Origin: Chloropicon primus
Lineage: Eukaryota > Chlorophyta > Chloropicophyceae > Chloropicales > Chloropicaceae
Direction of reading: 5' to 3'
Assembly: GCA_023205875.1 (NCBI GenBank)
Contig: CP060755.1
Location: 930,001-994,000 of the forward strand
DNA length: 64,000 bases
Shown here: piece after piece, positions 46,516 through 56,100 of the stretch
How the letters are laid out: every line of letters starts with the position of its first letter
How positions within the stretch are numbered: position 1 is the first letter of the stretch
Notes under the pieces: model-generated
What the model was told of the DNA's origin: nothing
Seen by the model: only the letters and a program-made list of their open reading frames with translations
Database searches by the model: none
Position numbers and translations under genes: made by a program

Positions 46516-48933
46516 ATGGCGCCCGCGAGGTGCGCGAGGCCCCAAGGCCTGCGGTCGACCTCAACCTGCCGCCCGCCTCGGCGGAGGGTCGACCTGAACC
46601 ACCTGCTGACGGGGGGAGGAGGGGCGGGGACGAGGAGGAGGGAGAGTTGGAAGGCCCCCTCGGGGGAACGGTCGCCTCCGGCGGCAACCAGGTCGGGCAG
46701 CGGCGAGCGCGCGACAGGGCAGCACGTCTCCGCGAAGACGAGGAAGCCGGACGAGGTTGACGCGTACACGCTGAAGATTCTCGACTGGGAGAGCGTGTGC
46801 TCCCACGTCTCAATATTCACCTCGACCAAGCTCGGGCGGCTCGAGTGCTACGGCATGGAGCTCGGGTCCGACGTGGAGAGGAGCGAGAGGCTGCAGGGGG
46901 AGACCCGGGCCGTGCACTGCCTCGAGGCAGAGCTTGGGAAGAGGGTGGAGTTCCGAGGGGTGGACAGCTCGCTCGTGCAGTCCGCGATCAGGAGGGCAGA
47001 GAACGGGGGCCGACTGTCCCCCGAGCTCTTCAGGTCGGTCCTGACGCTGATGACGTGCATGGACCAGATCAAGTCTCTCGTGAAATCGTCCTTCCAGTCG
47101 CAGAAGGGGCCCACGAAGCAGCGCCTTTCGCCCCTCATGGGTTTCGTGGAGGACCTCTCGAGCTGCAAGCAGCTGCAAAAGGAGATCGGCGAGAGGATCG
47201 ACGAGGACAACAACGTGAGGGACAACGCGTCCAAGACGCTGTCCAAGCTCCGCGGCCAAATCGGAGTCCTGGAGAGAAAGGTGCTGGCTCAGGTGCGGGG
47301 CAAGGGGGAGAGCCCCACGACTCACAAGGGCAGGGTCTGCCTCGAGATTTTCCCGACGGAGTTGCCAAAATACGAGAAGACGTGCCTGTTGATCGGGAAC
47401 GCAGAGACCGGGGGCATGCTGTACGTGGAACCCACGTCCGTGATCGCGATGAACAACAATTTGATGGAGCTGAGAACCCAGGAGGCCGCGGAGATCGAGA
47501 CGATATGCTGGCAACTCACCTCGATGGTGACCGAGGAGTTGCCCGAGCTGCAGAGGCTCTTCGAGGTTCTCGTGAGGCTGGACACGATCGTGGCGCGGGC
47601 CAGGTACACGATAAGCGTGAATGGGAACTGGCCGCAGCTCGTGGAGGCGGGCGGCAAGGCGGGGAACGAAAAGTTCGCCGTGAGACTCAAGCAGCTCAGG
47701 AATCCGCTGCTATTGTGGGAGCAGCGGAAGGCTCAGATGGCCTCGTCCTCGAGCAAGAAGGAGGTCGAGGCGAAGAAGCCGGTTCCTGTAGACATTTTTG
47801 TGGAGAAAGGGGTGTCCGCAATCGTGATCACTGGGCCGAACACGGGAGGGAAAACGGCTTGCATGAAGGCCTTGGGGATCGTCTCCCTGATGTCGAGGGC
47901 AGGCCTTGGCGTGCCGGCCTCTGGCTCGGTTATTCTGCCTGCTTTCGACAACGTCTACGCTGACATTGGCGACGAGCAGAGTCTGAGCAACAACCTCTCT
48001 ACCTTCAGCAGCCACGTGAAGCACATACAGAGCATTTCCGAGCACTGCACGGGGCGAAGCTTGGTGCTGTTGGATGAGCTGGGAACGGGAACGGATCCCA
48101 TGGAGGGTTCCGCCCTGGGGGCAGCGATCATGAAGTCCTTCCTGGGCAGAGCCCAACTCACAATCGCCACAACGCACTTTGGCCACATCAGTGGCTTGAA
48201 GTACGTGGATTCCAGGGTAGAGAACGCCGCGGTGGATTTCGATCCGGACACCCTGAGCCCAACGTACCAGATCATTTGGGGGGCTTCTGGCAAGTCCAAC
48301 GCCTTCCACATCGCAACCTCTTTGGGGCTCCAGGAGGAGATCTTGAGCGAGGCTATGGAGATCGCGGGGTCCGCTTCAGCTGACTCGGGGAGCGAGTTGG
48401 CCGACGCCCTGGAGGCCCTGAAGGTCAGCATGGAGGAGTCCTCCTACAAGGTCAGGAGGAGCATCATGCGAACCAGGACGATGTACGAGAGCGCGAATAA
48501 GGCCCTGCACTCTCTCAAAGTGGATCAGCTGAAGCTGAACCAGAAGAAGAGCTCCTCGCTCGTGAGAATCCTCGAGGAATCCAGGGAAAAGGTGAAGGAG
48601 ATCATGAAGGCGCAGATGAGGGAGGAAGCGGAGAGTCGCCGGAGGAGATCCGAGTCGAAGGCCACGAGCAAGGTGGGGAAGCTCGTGACTAAAGTCCAGA
48701 AGAAGAGGGACAAGAGGCTAAAGCGATCGAAGATGACCAAGCTGAAGCTGAACGAGGCCTGGGTGCACCCCGGTCAAACCGGCGGGGCGGCGCCGGGCGT
48801 GGGCTCCACGGTCTTCATCCCTCAGTTCAAGGCGAAGGCGAAGGTCCTTTCGGTCGAGGGCAGCGACCTCGTCGTGCAGATGGGCGCCGTGAAGATGAAA
48901 GTGAAAAGAAATAGTGTACAAAATTCGTCCTGA
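46516..48933 (+). CDS. MUTS2: MutS2-family DNA-binding ATPase, without a visible Smr domain, probably plastid-targeted
   Basis: The 805-residue protein has a basic N-terminus (MAPARCARPQGLRSTSTCRP) like a transit peptide, a MutS core (lever/clamp) region with two coiled stretches, and the ATPase domain: Walker A VITGPNTGGKTACMKALG (about 437-454), ADIGDEQSLSNNLSTFSSH, Walker B LVLLDELGTGTDPMEGSALG, and TTHF. After a long helical, Lys/Arg-rich segment it ends in a KOW-like module (GSTVFIPQFKAKAKVLSVEG). Bacterial MutS2 often carries a C-terminal Smr nuclease; here the chain stops after the KOW-like part, so Smr is absent. MutS2 proteins act on recombination intermediates or stalled ribosomes rather than mismatch repair. 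TGTAA lies 20 nt after the stop. Confidence 0.9.
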   Translation: MAPARCARPQGLRSTSTCRPPRRRVDLNHLLTGGGGAGTRRRESWKAPSGERSPPAATRSGSGERATGQHVSAKTRKPDEVDAYTLKILDWESVCSHVSIFTSTKLGRLECYGMELGSDVERSERLQGETRAVHCLEAELGKRVEFRGVDSSLVQSAIRRAENGGRLSPELFRSVLTLMTCMDQIKSLVKSSFQSQKGPTKQRLSPLMGFVEDLSSCKQLQKEIGERIDEDNNVRDNASKTLSKLRGQIGVLERKVLAQVRGKGESPTTHKGRVCLEIFPTELPKYEKTCLLIGNAETGGMLYVEPTSVIAMNNNLMELRTQEAAEIETICWQLTSMVTEELPELQRLFEVLVRLDTIVARARYTISVNGNWPQLVEAGGKAGNEKFAVRLKQLRNPLLLWEQRKAQMASSSSKKEVEAKKPVPVDIFVEKGVSAIVITGPNTGGKTACMKALGIVSLMSRAGLGVPASGSVILPAFDNVYADIGDEQSLSNNLSTFSSHVKHIQSISEHCTGRSLVLLDELGTGTDPMEGSALGAAIMKSFLGRAQLTIATTHFGHISGLKYVDSRVENAAVDFDPDTLSPTYQIIWGASGKSNAFHIATSLGLQEEILSEAMEIAGSASADSGSELADALEALKVSMEESSYKVRRSIMRTRTMYESANKALHSLKVDQLKLNQKKSSSLVRILEESREKVKEIMKAQMREEAESRRRRSESKATSKVGKLVTKVQKKRDKRLKRSKMTKLKLNEAWVHPGQTGGAAPGVGSTVFIPQFKAKAKVLSVEGSDLVVQMGAVKMKVKRNSVQNSS

Positions 48934-48952
48934 TCCAAACTTTCAGGCAGAC

Positions 48953-48957
48953 TGTAA
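48953..48957 (+). terminator. TGTAA poly(A) signal, MutS2 gene
   Basis: TGTAA 20 nt after the stop codon at 48933, in GGCAGACTGTAATAC. Confidence 0.6.
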
Positions 48958-49025
48958 TACTAAATTGTGTCTTCTCTTGCTTTGCCGCTTCGCTTCCCTT
49001 GAGGGCAGGCGGCTCGCAGGGGCTC

Positions 49026-49544
49026 TCACGCTCGCTCCTTCAGGGGCAGCAAGAAGTACAACGAAACGGGCTCGAGCTTGTCGCCAAACTGGAGGAGGTC
49101 CTGCGAGTGCAGCACGACCGGCGGCGAGGAGGGAGCGTACAGAATCTTGCCCACGCTCACGCCGTTCTTCCCCAAAATAGTGAGCTCCCAGTTCCTCGTG
49201 TCAAAGTTGTACGAGATCTTCGCGTGCTTTCGCGATATGCTCATGCTGTTTCCGAGGACGACGTCCACTGGGGTGGACTTGCTCTTCCTCCCGATGAAGA
49301 TCTCGTACTTCTTCAACAAGTAGTCGATGTCCGAGCCCTCCACCCCCTTGAGCCTCGCGAAACCTACTTTCTTCACGAGCTCCATCTCCTCCAACCCGAG
49401 CGCCGTCTCCTCCTTTCTCTTGTTCTCCTCCCCCTCGTCCTCGACCACCACAACGTCCCCCGTTTCCTCCTCCCCTCCTCCCCCCGCCCCTTCCTCCCTC
49501 TTCTCCCTCGCGTCCACGTCCATGGGGTCCATGGCGTCCGCCAT
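49026..49544 (-). CDS. FHA-domain protein, FHA2-like
   Basis: A 172-residue protein. After an acidic N-terminus (MADAMDPMDVDARE, then Glu/Gly-rich) comes a forkhead-associated domain (about 70-170): FARLKGVEGSDIDYLL, YEIFIGRKSKSTPVDVVLG, SMSISRKHAKISYNF, NWELTILGKNGVSVGKILY, and LHSQDLLQFGDKL...YFLLP. Gly-Arg, SxSRKHA and the GKNG loop are the phosphothreonine-binding elements. The order and wording match plant FHA2 and the FHA of yeast Fhl1-like proteins, which link to ribosome biogenesis and transcription. The ATG at 49544 is preferred because the frame upstream encodes a (TH)n run from a (GT)n microsatellite. It is convergent with MutS2 (92-nt gap). Confidence 0.88.
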   Translation of the reverse strand: MADAMDPMDVDAREKREEGAGGGGEEETGDVVVVEDEGEENKRKEETALGLEEMELVKKVGFARLKGVEGSDIDYLLKKYEIFIGRKSKSTPVDVVLGNSMSISRKHAKISYNFDTRNWELTILGKNGVSVGKILYAPSSPPVVLHSQDLLQFGDKLEPVSLYFLLPLKERA

Positions 49545-49551
49545 TGTGTGC

Positions 49552-49593
<42 letters not shown>

Positions 49594-50252
49594 TGCCGCC
49601 CCGCGGGATCCTCCTCTCCACCACAAAGCGACACCTTATCCGCGAGCCAAGCCGAGCGCAGCCAAAGGCCTCGCCGCCCCTTCCTCCACCTCCTCTCCTC
49701 GACCTCGAAAGTACAAGCACAAGCACAAGCACAAGACCGACCTCCTCACGATCTCCCTCTCTCTCTCTCTCAGGAGTGGCTCGTGTCTCCCGCGCAAAAA
49801 CGAAAATTATTTTGCGAGGACGAAGGCGGAAGAGGGAGTTGCCAGTGCCCGTGCGGTGCGTGCTTGATGCAGAGGGAGAACTAGGCCTGGGAGGCAGAGA
49901 GAAGAAGGCGTGCGCTTCGAAACATCTCGGAGGGGAACGCGTGCGTGCGCTGCTTCGCTTCGTTTCGTTTGGCTTTGTGTTTGCCGCCGTGGAAGAGAAG
50001 AGAAGCCAAGGGGACGAAACGGTTTTTGGCTTGGTTTGGTTTGGGGAAGCCGCGCTTGCTTGCTTGTTTGGGCGAACCCTTTTCTCGTGGGCAGCGACGG
50101 AGTCGAGCCGCCGGGTCGGGTTTTGAGTTAGGAGGCGAGCAGAGTGCTTGGGATCGGCGTCTTTAGCACACACGCACGCAGAGCAGATCATTTACTGCTC
50201 TCACTTGCTTGCTTGAGCGACGCCGACGACGAGGAGGAGGCGGAGGAGGAGG
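49545..50252. other. Divergent intergenic region, FHA2-like / ASF1
   Basis: 708 nt without a gene. A (GT)n tract lies at 49554-49592 next to the FHA start; an (AAGCAC)n run lies at about 49710-49735. Open frames here are low-complexity. Confidence 0.5.
49554..49592. repeat. (GT)n microsatellite
   Basis: About 18-19 GT units about 10 nt before the FHA-gene ATG. Confidence 0.95.
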
Positions 50253-50964
50253 ATGGCAGCGATAAACATCACGAACGTTCAGGTTCTGGACAACCCCACG
50301 AAGTTCACGAACCCTTTCCAATTCGAGATCGAGTACGAGTGCTTGTATGACTTGAAGGACGACTTGGAGTGGAAGCTCATCTACGTGGGATCCGCCGAGA
50401 GCGAGAAGTACGACCAAGTCTTGGACTCTGTTCTCGTGGGCCCGGTGTACGCGGGAGGGTACCGCTTTGTGTTTCAGGCGAACCCCCCGGACGTGTCGCG
50501 ACTGCCGACGAAAGACATCGTCGGGGTGACTGTGGTGTTCCTTTCGTGCTCTTACAACGGAGAGGAGTTCATCAGGGTTGGCTACTACGTCAACAACGAG
50601 TACGAGGAGGAGTTGAGGGAAACGCCTCCGGCCACGCCTCAGATCGAGAAGCTAGTGAGAAACATTCTCGCTGACAAGCCAAGGGTAACCAAGTGGAGCA
50701 TCAACTTTGACTCCACCTCTGGTGGAGTGTCCATGCAGGTGAGTATTTTTCTTCGACGACGCCCGGCTCACGACCGTCTTCCCCGCGCATCCTCCTCACG
50801 CAACCCACGCGCGGCATCGTCGTCTCTGACGCAAACTCTCTTTCTCTCTCTTTCTGCTTCGAACGCACGCTTGCTTCCCACCGACCCAGGGCGGAGGCAC
50901 CGGCCATGCCGACATGGCTGCCCAGATGTTGCAAGAGCAGCAAGGTGCTATGCTTATCGACTAG
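50253..50964 (+). CDS. ASF1: Histone chaperone ASF1, two exons
   Basis: Binds the H3-H4 dimer and hands it to CAF-1 and the HIRA complex. Exon 1 is 50253-50738 and exon 2 is 50890-50964; the 151-nt intron begins GTGAGT and ends CCCAG, phase 0, giving 186 residues. The Ig-like core is unmistakable: INITNVQVLDNPTKFTNPFQ, FEIEYECLYDLKDDLEWKLI, YVGSAESEKYDQVLDSVLVG, and RVGYYVNNEYEEELRE. The spliced exon 2 adds a short tail (GGGTGHADMAAQMLQEQQGA). Without the splice, exon 1 runs into an unrelated 92-codon tail. The exons keep the core of residues 1-155 and a short tail. TGTAA lies 26 nt after the stop. Confidence 0.95.
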
Positions 50965-51457
50965 AAGGGACTACTTTGATAATACCTGCTGTAATGTATT
51001 ACTGTTTTGAATGTTGACTCGTGGTGACCCGCACCAGCAGCCGTTGCTGCAACAATCCAAGCAACACCCCCACCCAACCGATCCGGCTTGCGCTTCAGCT
51101 TGATGCTTGACTTTGCACCACCAACAGAGGAGTGATATGCGCCCCCCCCCCCCCGGAGTGAAGTGACAAATGGTCCAAGGAATTCCACCAGAGCTAAGCT
51201 ACACTGATCATGTCTCGCCCGCCTCCTCTCTGAGGTCAGCCTCCTAGGATCTTTTTTGTCAATTCAGTACGATTGAAAGGAATCATTTAGCTGGGGGGGG
51301 ACAAGGTCGAGGACTTGGGTCCCGGAGGTCGGGGTTGCGAAGACTCGCTCGTGCTGATCAACGACACACCCCAACATCTGATAAGATCCAGAGGGCAGTA
51401 TTCGTCGGTTGCGTTGCGTTGCGTTGTATGTTCTAGCAAGTGTTGTTGTCGCAGAAA
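50965..51457. other. Intergenic: ASF1 3' UTR and myristoylated-protein promoter
   Basis: Holds a poly-C run of about 14 (51142-51156) and a shorter G run at about 51293-51300. No gene seen. Confidence 0.4.
50990..50994 (+). terminator. TGTAA poly(A) signal, ASF1 gene
   Basis: TGTAA 26 nt after the ASF1 stop at 50964, in CCTGCTGTAATG. Confidence 0.6.
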
Positions 51458-52267
51458 ATGGGCGCAGCAAGTTCTATCACCAGGAACTCTGACGCACCAA
51501 TAATACGGGCAGAGAATGGGGTGACTCTGTTTCAGGTCGAAATTTTGACTCAGGCTTTTGCCAAGGTAAGGAGAGCGAGGGGAGAGAAGTCCTGAGTCCT
51601 CGCGGGGAGGCCCGATCGTGCACCAGCCCAGTCGTCCCGGGCTTCGTGTGTTCAAGATCTCGTTGCTCGCAAGCTCTGACACCACATGCTCTCGCTTCCC
51701 TGGTCGCCGCATCCTCAGAGGACGGACAAGGCCCTGCTAGAGATAAGCAAGTTCGGGATACGAATCCTGGACAGGTCAGACAACCAAGTCATCAAGGCGA
51801 TAGCCATGTCCTTGATCCACAGCTGGAGTCCCGAGGCTCGGTCGATTGTCTTCGTGTGCACAAACGGGAACATGGACTTGTACTCGATAGAGCTTTCGAC
51901 GACGCAGTGCGAAGAGATCCTTTCGTGCCTGCAGCAGATCGTGTCCCAGGTGCTCAGCACCAGGAAGGAGCAGGCCCTGAACGAGACGGAGGTTATCGAC
52001 CTCCTGTCGAGCCTCAACAAGCAAAACGGTTCCTCGGACATGTCCCAACTGGAAGTCCTGAAGAGCCAGGTGGAGGGCCGTTACCTGACCTCCGAGAAGG
52101 CCTTCTTGGTCGCGTCTTCATTCTCTGACACCTTTGACAAGATGGAAGCTACTCTTTTCCTCCAGTCTCACCTGGTCGACCAGAACAAGTTCTCCAAAAT
52201 TTTAGAGACCTTTGAGAGCGAGGAGCGGCAAAACATCTGGCACAGGATCTACGTGAAGCTGTACTGA
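51458..52267 (+). CDS. Small protein with N-myristoylation signal, PH/PTB-like fold and DUF4476-like C-terminus, two exons
   Basis: Exon 1 is 51458-51565 and exon 2 is 51719-52267; the 153-nt intron begins GTAAGG and ends CCTCAG, phase 0, giving 218 residues. Exon 1 begins MGAASSITRNSD, a good N-myristoylation signal (Gly2, Ser6). The join reads LTQAFAK/RTDKALLEISKFGIR, so VTLFQVEILTQ to about residue 110 forms a strand-rich unit (IAMSLIHSWSPEARSIVFVC, MDLYSIELSTTQCEEILSCL) that resembles a PH/PTB domain. The last 60 residues (VASSFSDTFDKMEATLFLQS, FSKILETFESEERQNIW) recall DUF4476-type helical repeats. Membrane-tethered adaptor is an inference; no named homologue recognised. An in-frame TGA before the alternative ATG at 51686 supports the spliced model. 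Confidence 0.7.
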
Positions 52268-53143
52268 TGTATATTTATGCTGCAGACCAACGAAAGCCGC
52301 CCCATCACCATTGTACACAATCAGAGCAGGGCAACAGGGTTACCCCCTCCCCCGCACAGACTGCAGACCGAACCGAACGCCAACAATAAAGAGAAAGAGA
52401 GACCGGGCGGGAGAGAGAGAGAGAGAGAGTAATCCTCGTTGTCATACGACATGTAAGAGAATCGTTTGTTCATGCCTCTTCTTCTCCGAGCAGAGCGAGG
52501 TGCAAGCGCCTGACTTCGTTCCAACTGATCAAGGTCGGTATTCGTTCGTATTTATTTTAGAACCTCTCCATCACCAAAGCATCATCGTCCTCGAGTGACC
52601 CTCACCCATCATCCGCCCAAAGAAGCAGCAGGAGTGGACAGAAGTCTTCCCAAAGCAAAGCGAGGATTGCCAAGAGATCACGATCGTCAGAGAAGAGAAG
52701 TCTAGAGTTCCTCCTCCTCTTTCGTCCGTCCCCCTCGAAAGAGCTCCTCTCTGGCCTTTACACTCTCTTTAAGGCAATTCCATTCAAAACGAGGGTCTCA
52801 CTCTTCGATGGAATTGGCACTCTTGGGTTGGTTTGTTTTTTCTGTAATCGTTGGGGAAATCGATTGTTTCCGCTCGTCGTCGTAGAAGTCAAAGGCCAAG
52901 AGAAGTCGGACGAGGGCGTGCGGTCTGGCGGTCGTCACCAAGACCAGAGACAGAGGACGGAGACTGGACCAGGGGGCGGTGACGGGAAAAAGTGCATTGG
53001 CATTGCTTTCCTTGTTGCAGAAATGGAAGGCCGCCTCACGTGAGGAACGTACTGGGGAGAATTTGAGAGAGAACAAACACACATACACACACACATATAC
53101 ACGGAGAGAGAGTACGAGGGAGGCGACGAGAGACTCTTTGAGG
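52268..53143. other. Intergenic, 876 nt, CFAP43 promoter and 5' UTR
   Basis: No gene recognised. A (GA)n run lies at about 52410-52430. The CFAP43 frame stays open upstream of its ATG through an (AC)n-rich stretch. Confidence 0.4.
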
Positions 53144-56100
53144 ATGGAGGTCACGACTGTTATTGGACTGACGGATGAGAAGGTTGGCTTCGCCAGTCGA
53201 AGCACACTTATAACCGCGTGCGGGAGACACTTGTGCCTTCGAGACATCTTCTCCAGCAGGAAGGAGTACATCACTGTCCCTGGCCAGGGCGTGAAGACCA
53301 TCACCTTCAACCCGAGGGACAACGCCTTCGCCGTTGCCGAAATTAACGAGGATCCTCGGGTGTTCATCTACGACAGCCTTTCTCGCAAGCTTTCTTGCAC
53401 GCTGGAAGATGCGGGGACGATGGAAGTCGCGGCCCTCGGCTTCTCGGCCTACGGCAACAGGTTCGTGACAGTGAGTGGCGCGCCTGACTACCGGGTCAAG
53501 GTCTGGGACCTGAGCACGGGCACAGTTCTGGTCCAGGGGACGGTGGGCTTTCAGGCAACGGAAGTGATCTTCAACCCACACAACAAGGACGAGTTCGTGG
53601 TTTACGGCAACGGAAAGCTTGTGTTCTGGCAAGTGAAGGAGATGTACCAGAAGTTTTTGCTCGATTCGAAAACTCCAGACCTCGATGACCTGTACCCGAA
53701 CTGCTGCGAGTGGAATCCCAGGGGCGGGTTGCTCATTGGTTGCAAGACGGGCGAGGTGATCTTGCAGGACAGCGCGGCTGACAAGCCCATGTCCGACTCG
53801 GAGGGAAAGCCCGTGGTCGTGGCCAAGGTGGACGAGGAGGTGAAGGCAATTCGAGTCCACGGCCGCACGGTGATCCTTGGGGTCCAGAACCGCCCTTGCA
53901 AGGGGTTCCCACTGTCCCAAGTGACCCTGAACCCAGGAAGCACTTCCGTCGGGGACGTCTTTCCTGAAATCATGAGCACGAACTTCATTGGGTTTGACCC
54001 TTATTATGACAAGGTCGTGTTGTCCACAGCGCAGGGTTGCTTGTTCATCTTCGATGTCGCCAAGGGGCTGGCGCAAGCCAAGCAGGTTGCCGCAATCGGA
54101 GCCTTCCACAGAGGGAGAATCACAAACCTCAAGTTCTTGGATGAGGGTAGTCACTTTGTCGCTTCTTCGTGGGACAGCGACAAGGTCGGATCTCTCTGTG
54201 CCTGGAGCCTCAAGGACGGAGACTTGCTGTGGAAGAAGAGCTTCTCCTCGCCACAGGTCGCGATGGACTGCTGCAAGGAGAAAAAGATTGTGGCGTCAGC
54301 AGGCAAGGACGGTATTGTCACCGCAATGAGCTTCAAAGACATGGAAGCTCCCAGGGTGATTTTCAGGAAGAAAGTTCACACGGGACCAGGAAAAGCGGTG
54401 AGCTTCAGTTTGAAGGGAGGCTACCTCGCATCCATGGACAACGGTGGCCACGTGTTCTTCATGGCCGTGGATGAAGAAGGCCAGAGCCTCAGGGTGATTG
54501 GATACGTACCAGTGACCTCCAAGAATATTGGCTTGACCTGGACCAAGCACCTCGATGCGGGTGACGAGGGCTTGTGCCTTGTGTCCCTCTCCTCCAACGA
54601 GCTCATGGGCATCGACCCACCCCCAACGACCTACGCGGCGGACAGCCTGATGCTCGACGAAATCTGCAAGACGAGGAGGCTTAGGCTGGATAGCAACGCC
54701 ACCGCGATGCATGGTTTCCACAGCTCCGACGGAGAGGGCGGAACCCTCGTGGCGATAGGCAACGACAAAAAGGTGAAGCAGTATAGACTTCCGTCAGAGG
54801 ATCAGGCTTGGGGGGGATTCAAAGGACGCATCACGCAGCCGGAAAACGTCTACCTGTCCCTCATGAAGCAGGGAGATGCTATCGCTACCTCTGGCGACAT
54901 GACCAAGGTAATCAGCGCATCCAAGGAAGGAAAGGTGGTCATAGCGAGCGAATCGGACGAACCGGTCACCCTTAGGCCGCACAACTCTATTCTTGGTGGA
55001 GCTTCCGCGGTGGCCTGCGACAACGACGGAGGATGTATCATATCTGGCGGAGTCCTCGGAGAGATTCTGGTGTACATGGACGCCTCGAAGGAAGTGAAGG
55101 ACCCCCCGAGAGTGAAATTCCAATTGAAGCACATGGTCGACGAGGGGGAACCCTTGTCGGTTGACGTGATTCGGGAGAACGACAGGAATGTGAGGGAGAA
55201 AGCTCACCAGGGAGCGGAGCCAGACAAGGTCAAGGTTCGCGGAGAGCTGAAGTCCCTCCAGGAGCAGATCCAAGTACTCATACAAAAGAACGCCCAAGCT
55301 CCTGCGCTTGAGCAGCTGGAATCAACGGAATTCATCTTGGACAAAGAGTACGTCAACGAGTGGGACAACCTAAGCAAAGATAAAGCCCAGAGGCTGAAAC
55401 AGGACCTGGAGTTCAAGCGCACGAAGGATCTCATCATTGCGAAGAGGCTCAAGGATCTCGCTTGGAATTCCATGCGTCAGAAGGGGAGCGTGATCAGGAG
55501 TCTGAACACGAATGTTGAGGTGAACAACTTTCCGATCGGGCAACCTGGGAAGGACAGCAGCTTCTTGAAGAAGCTCATCTACCTGCGCTCCGTCGGAAAG
55601 GCTGAGCACGTGTACTTGAAGGAGGACCAGGATGACGCCACTTTGGGTGGGGAGGAGGCAAGCGACCCCCAGCCAGCTCAATCGAAGAGCCCAACAGGCA
55701 AGGGCAGTCCAGCTGCGGACGAGAAGCCAGACGAGAGTGTGGTGAAGTCGCTCTTGTACCCGGATGCCAAGATGTCCCATCCAAGAAGGAAGAGACTCCA
55801 GATCCTCATGATCGAGGAGCTCATCATGGAATACAAGGACCAGTTCAACAAGTCCCACAAGAAGCACAAGGAGCACAAAGAAGGCCTGGTGGATAGAATA
55901 GGAGACCTCAGCAAGAGGGCGAAGGAGCTCTCCGACGAGATCATTTTGCTCGGAGGTACCGCTCCAGAGGAGGAAATGTTCGAGATTCAGATGAGCAAGC
56001 CTGAGATCGCCAGCAACTTTCTTGAGGTGCAGGAGGGCGACATTACCGTCAAAAAGTACTTGAGCCCTGCGGAAAGGCAGCGTATCGCGGAGGAGGAAGC

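Noticed and set aside
51315-51503. 62-codon plus-strand frame before the myristoylated-protein gene
   Set aside because: Begins at TTG, has no recognised features and overlaps the first exon chosen on better grounds.
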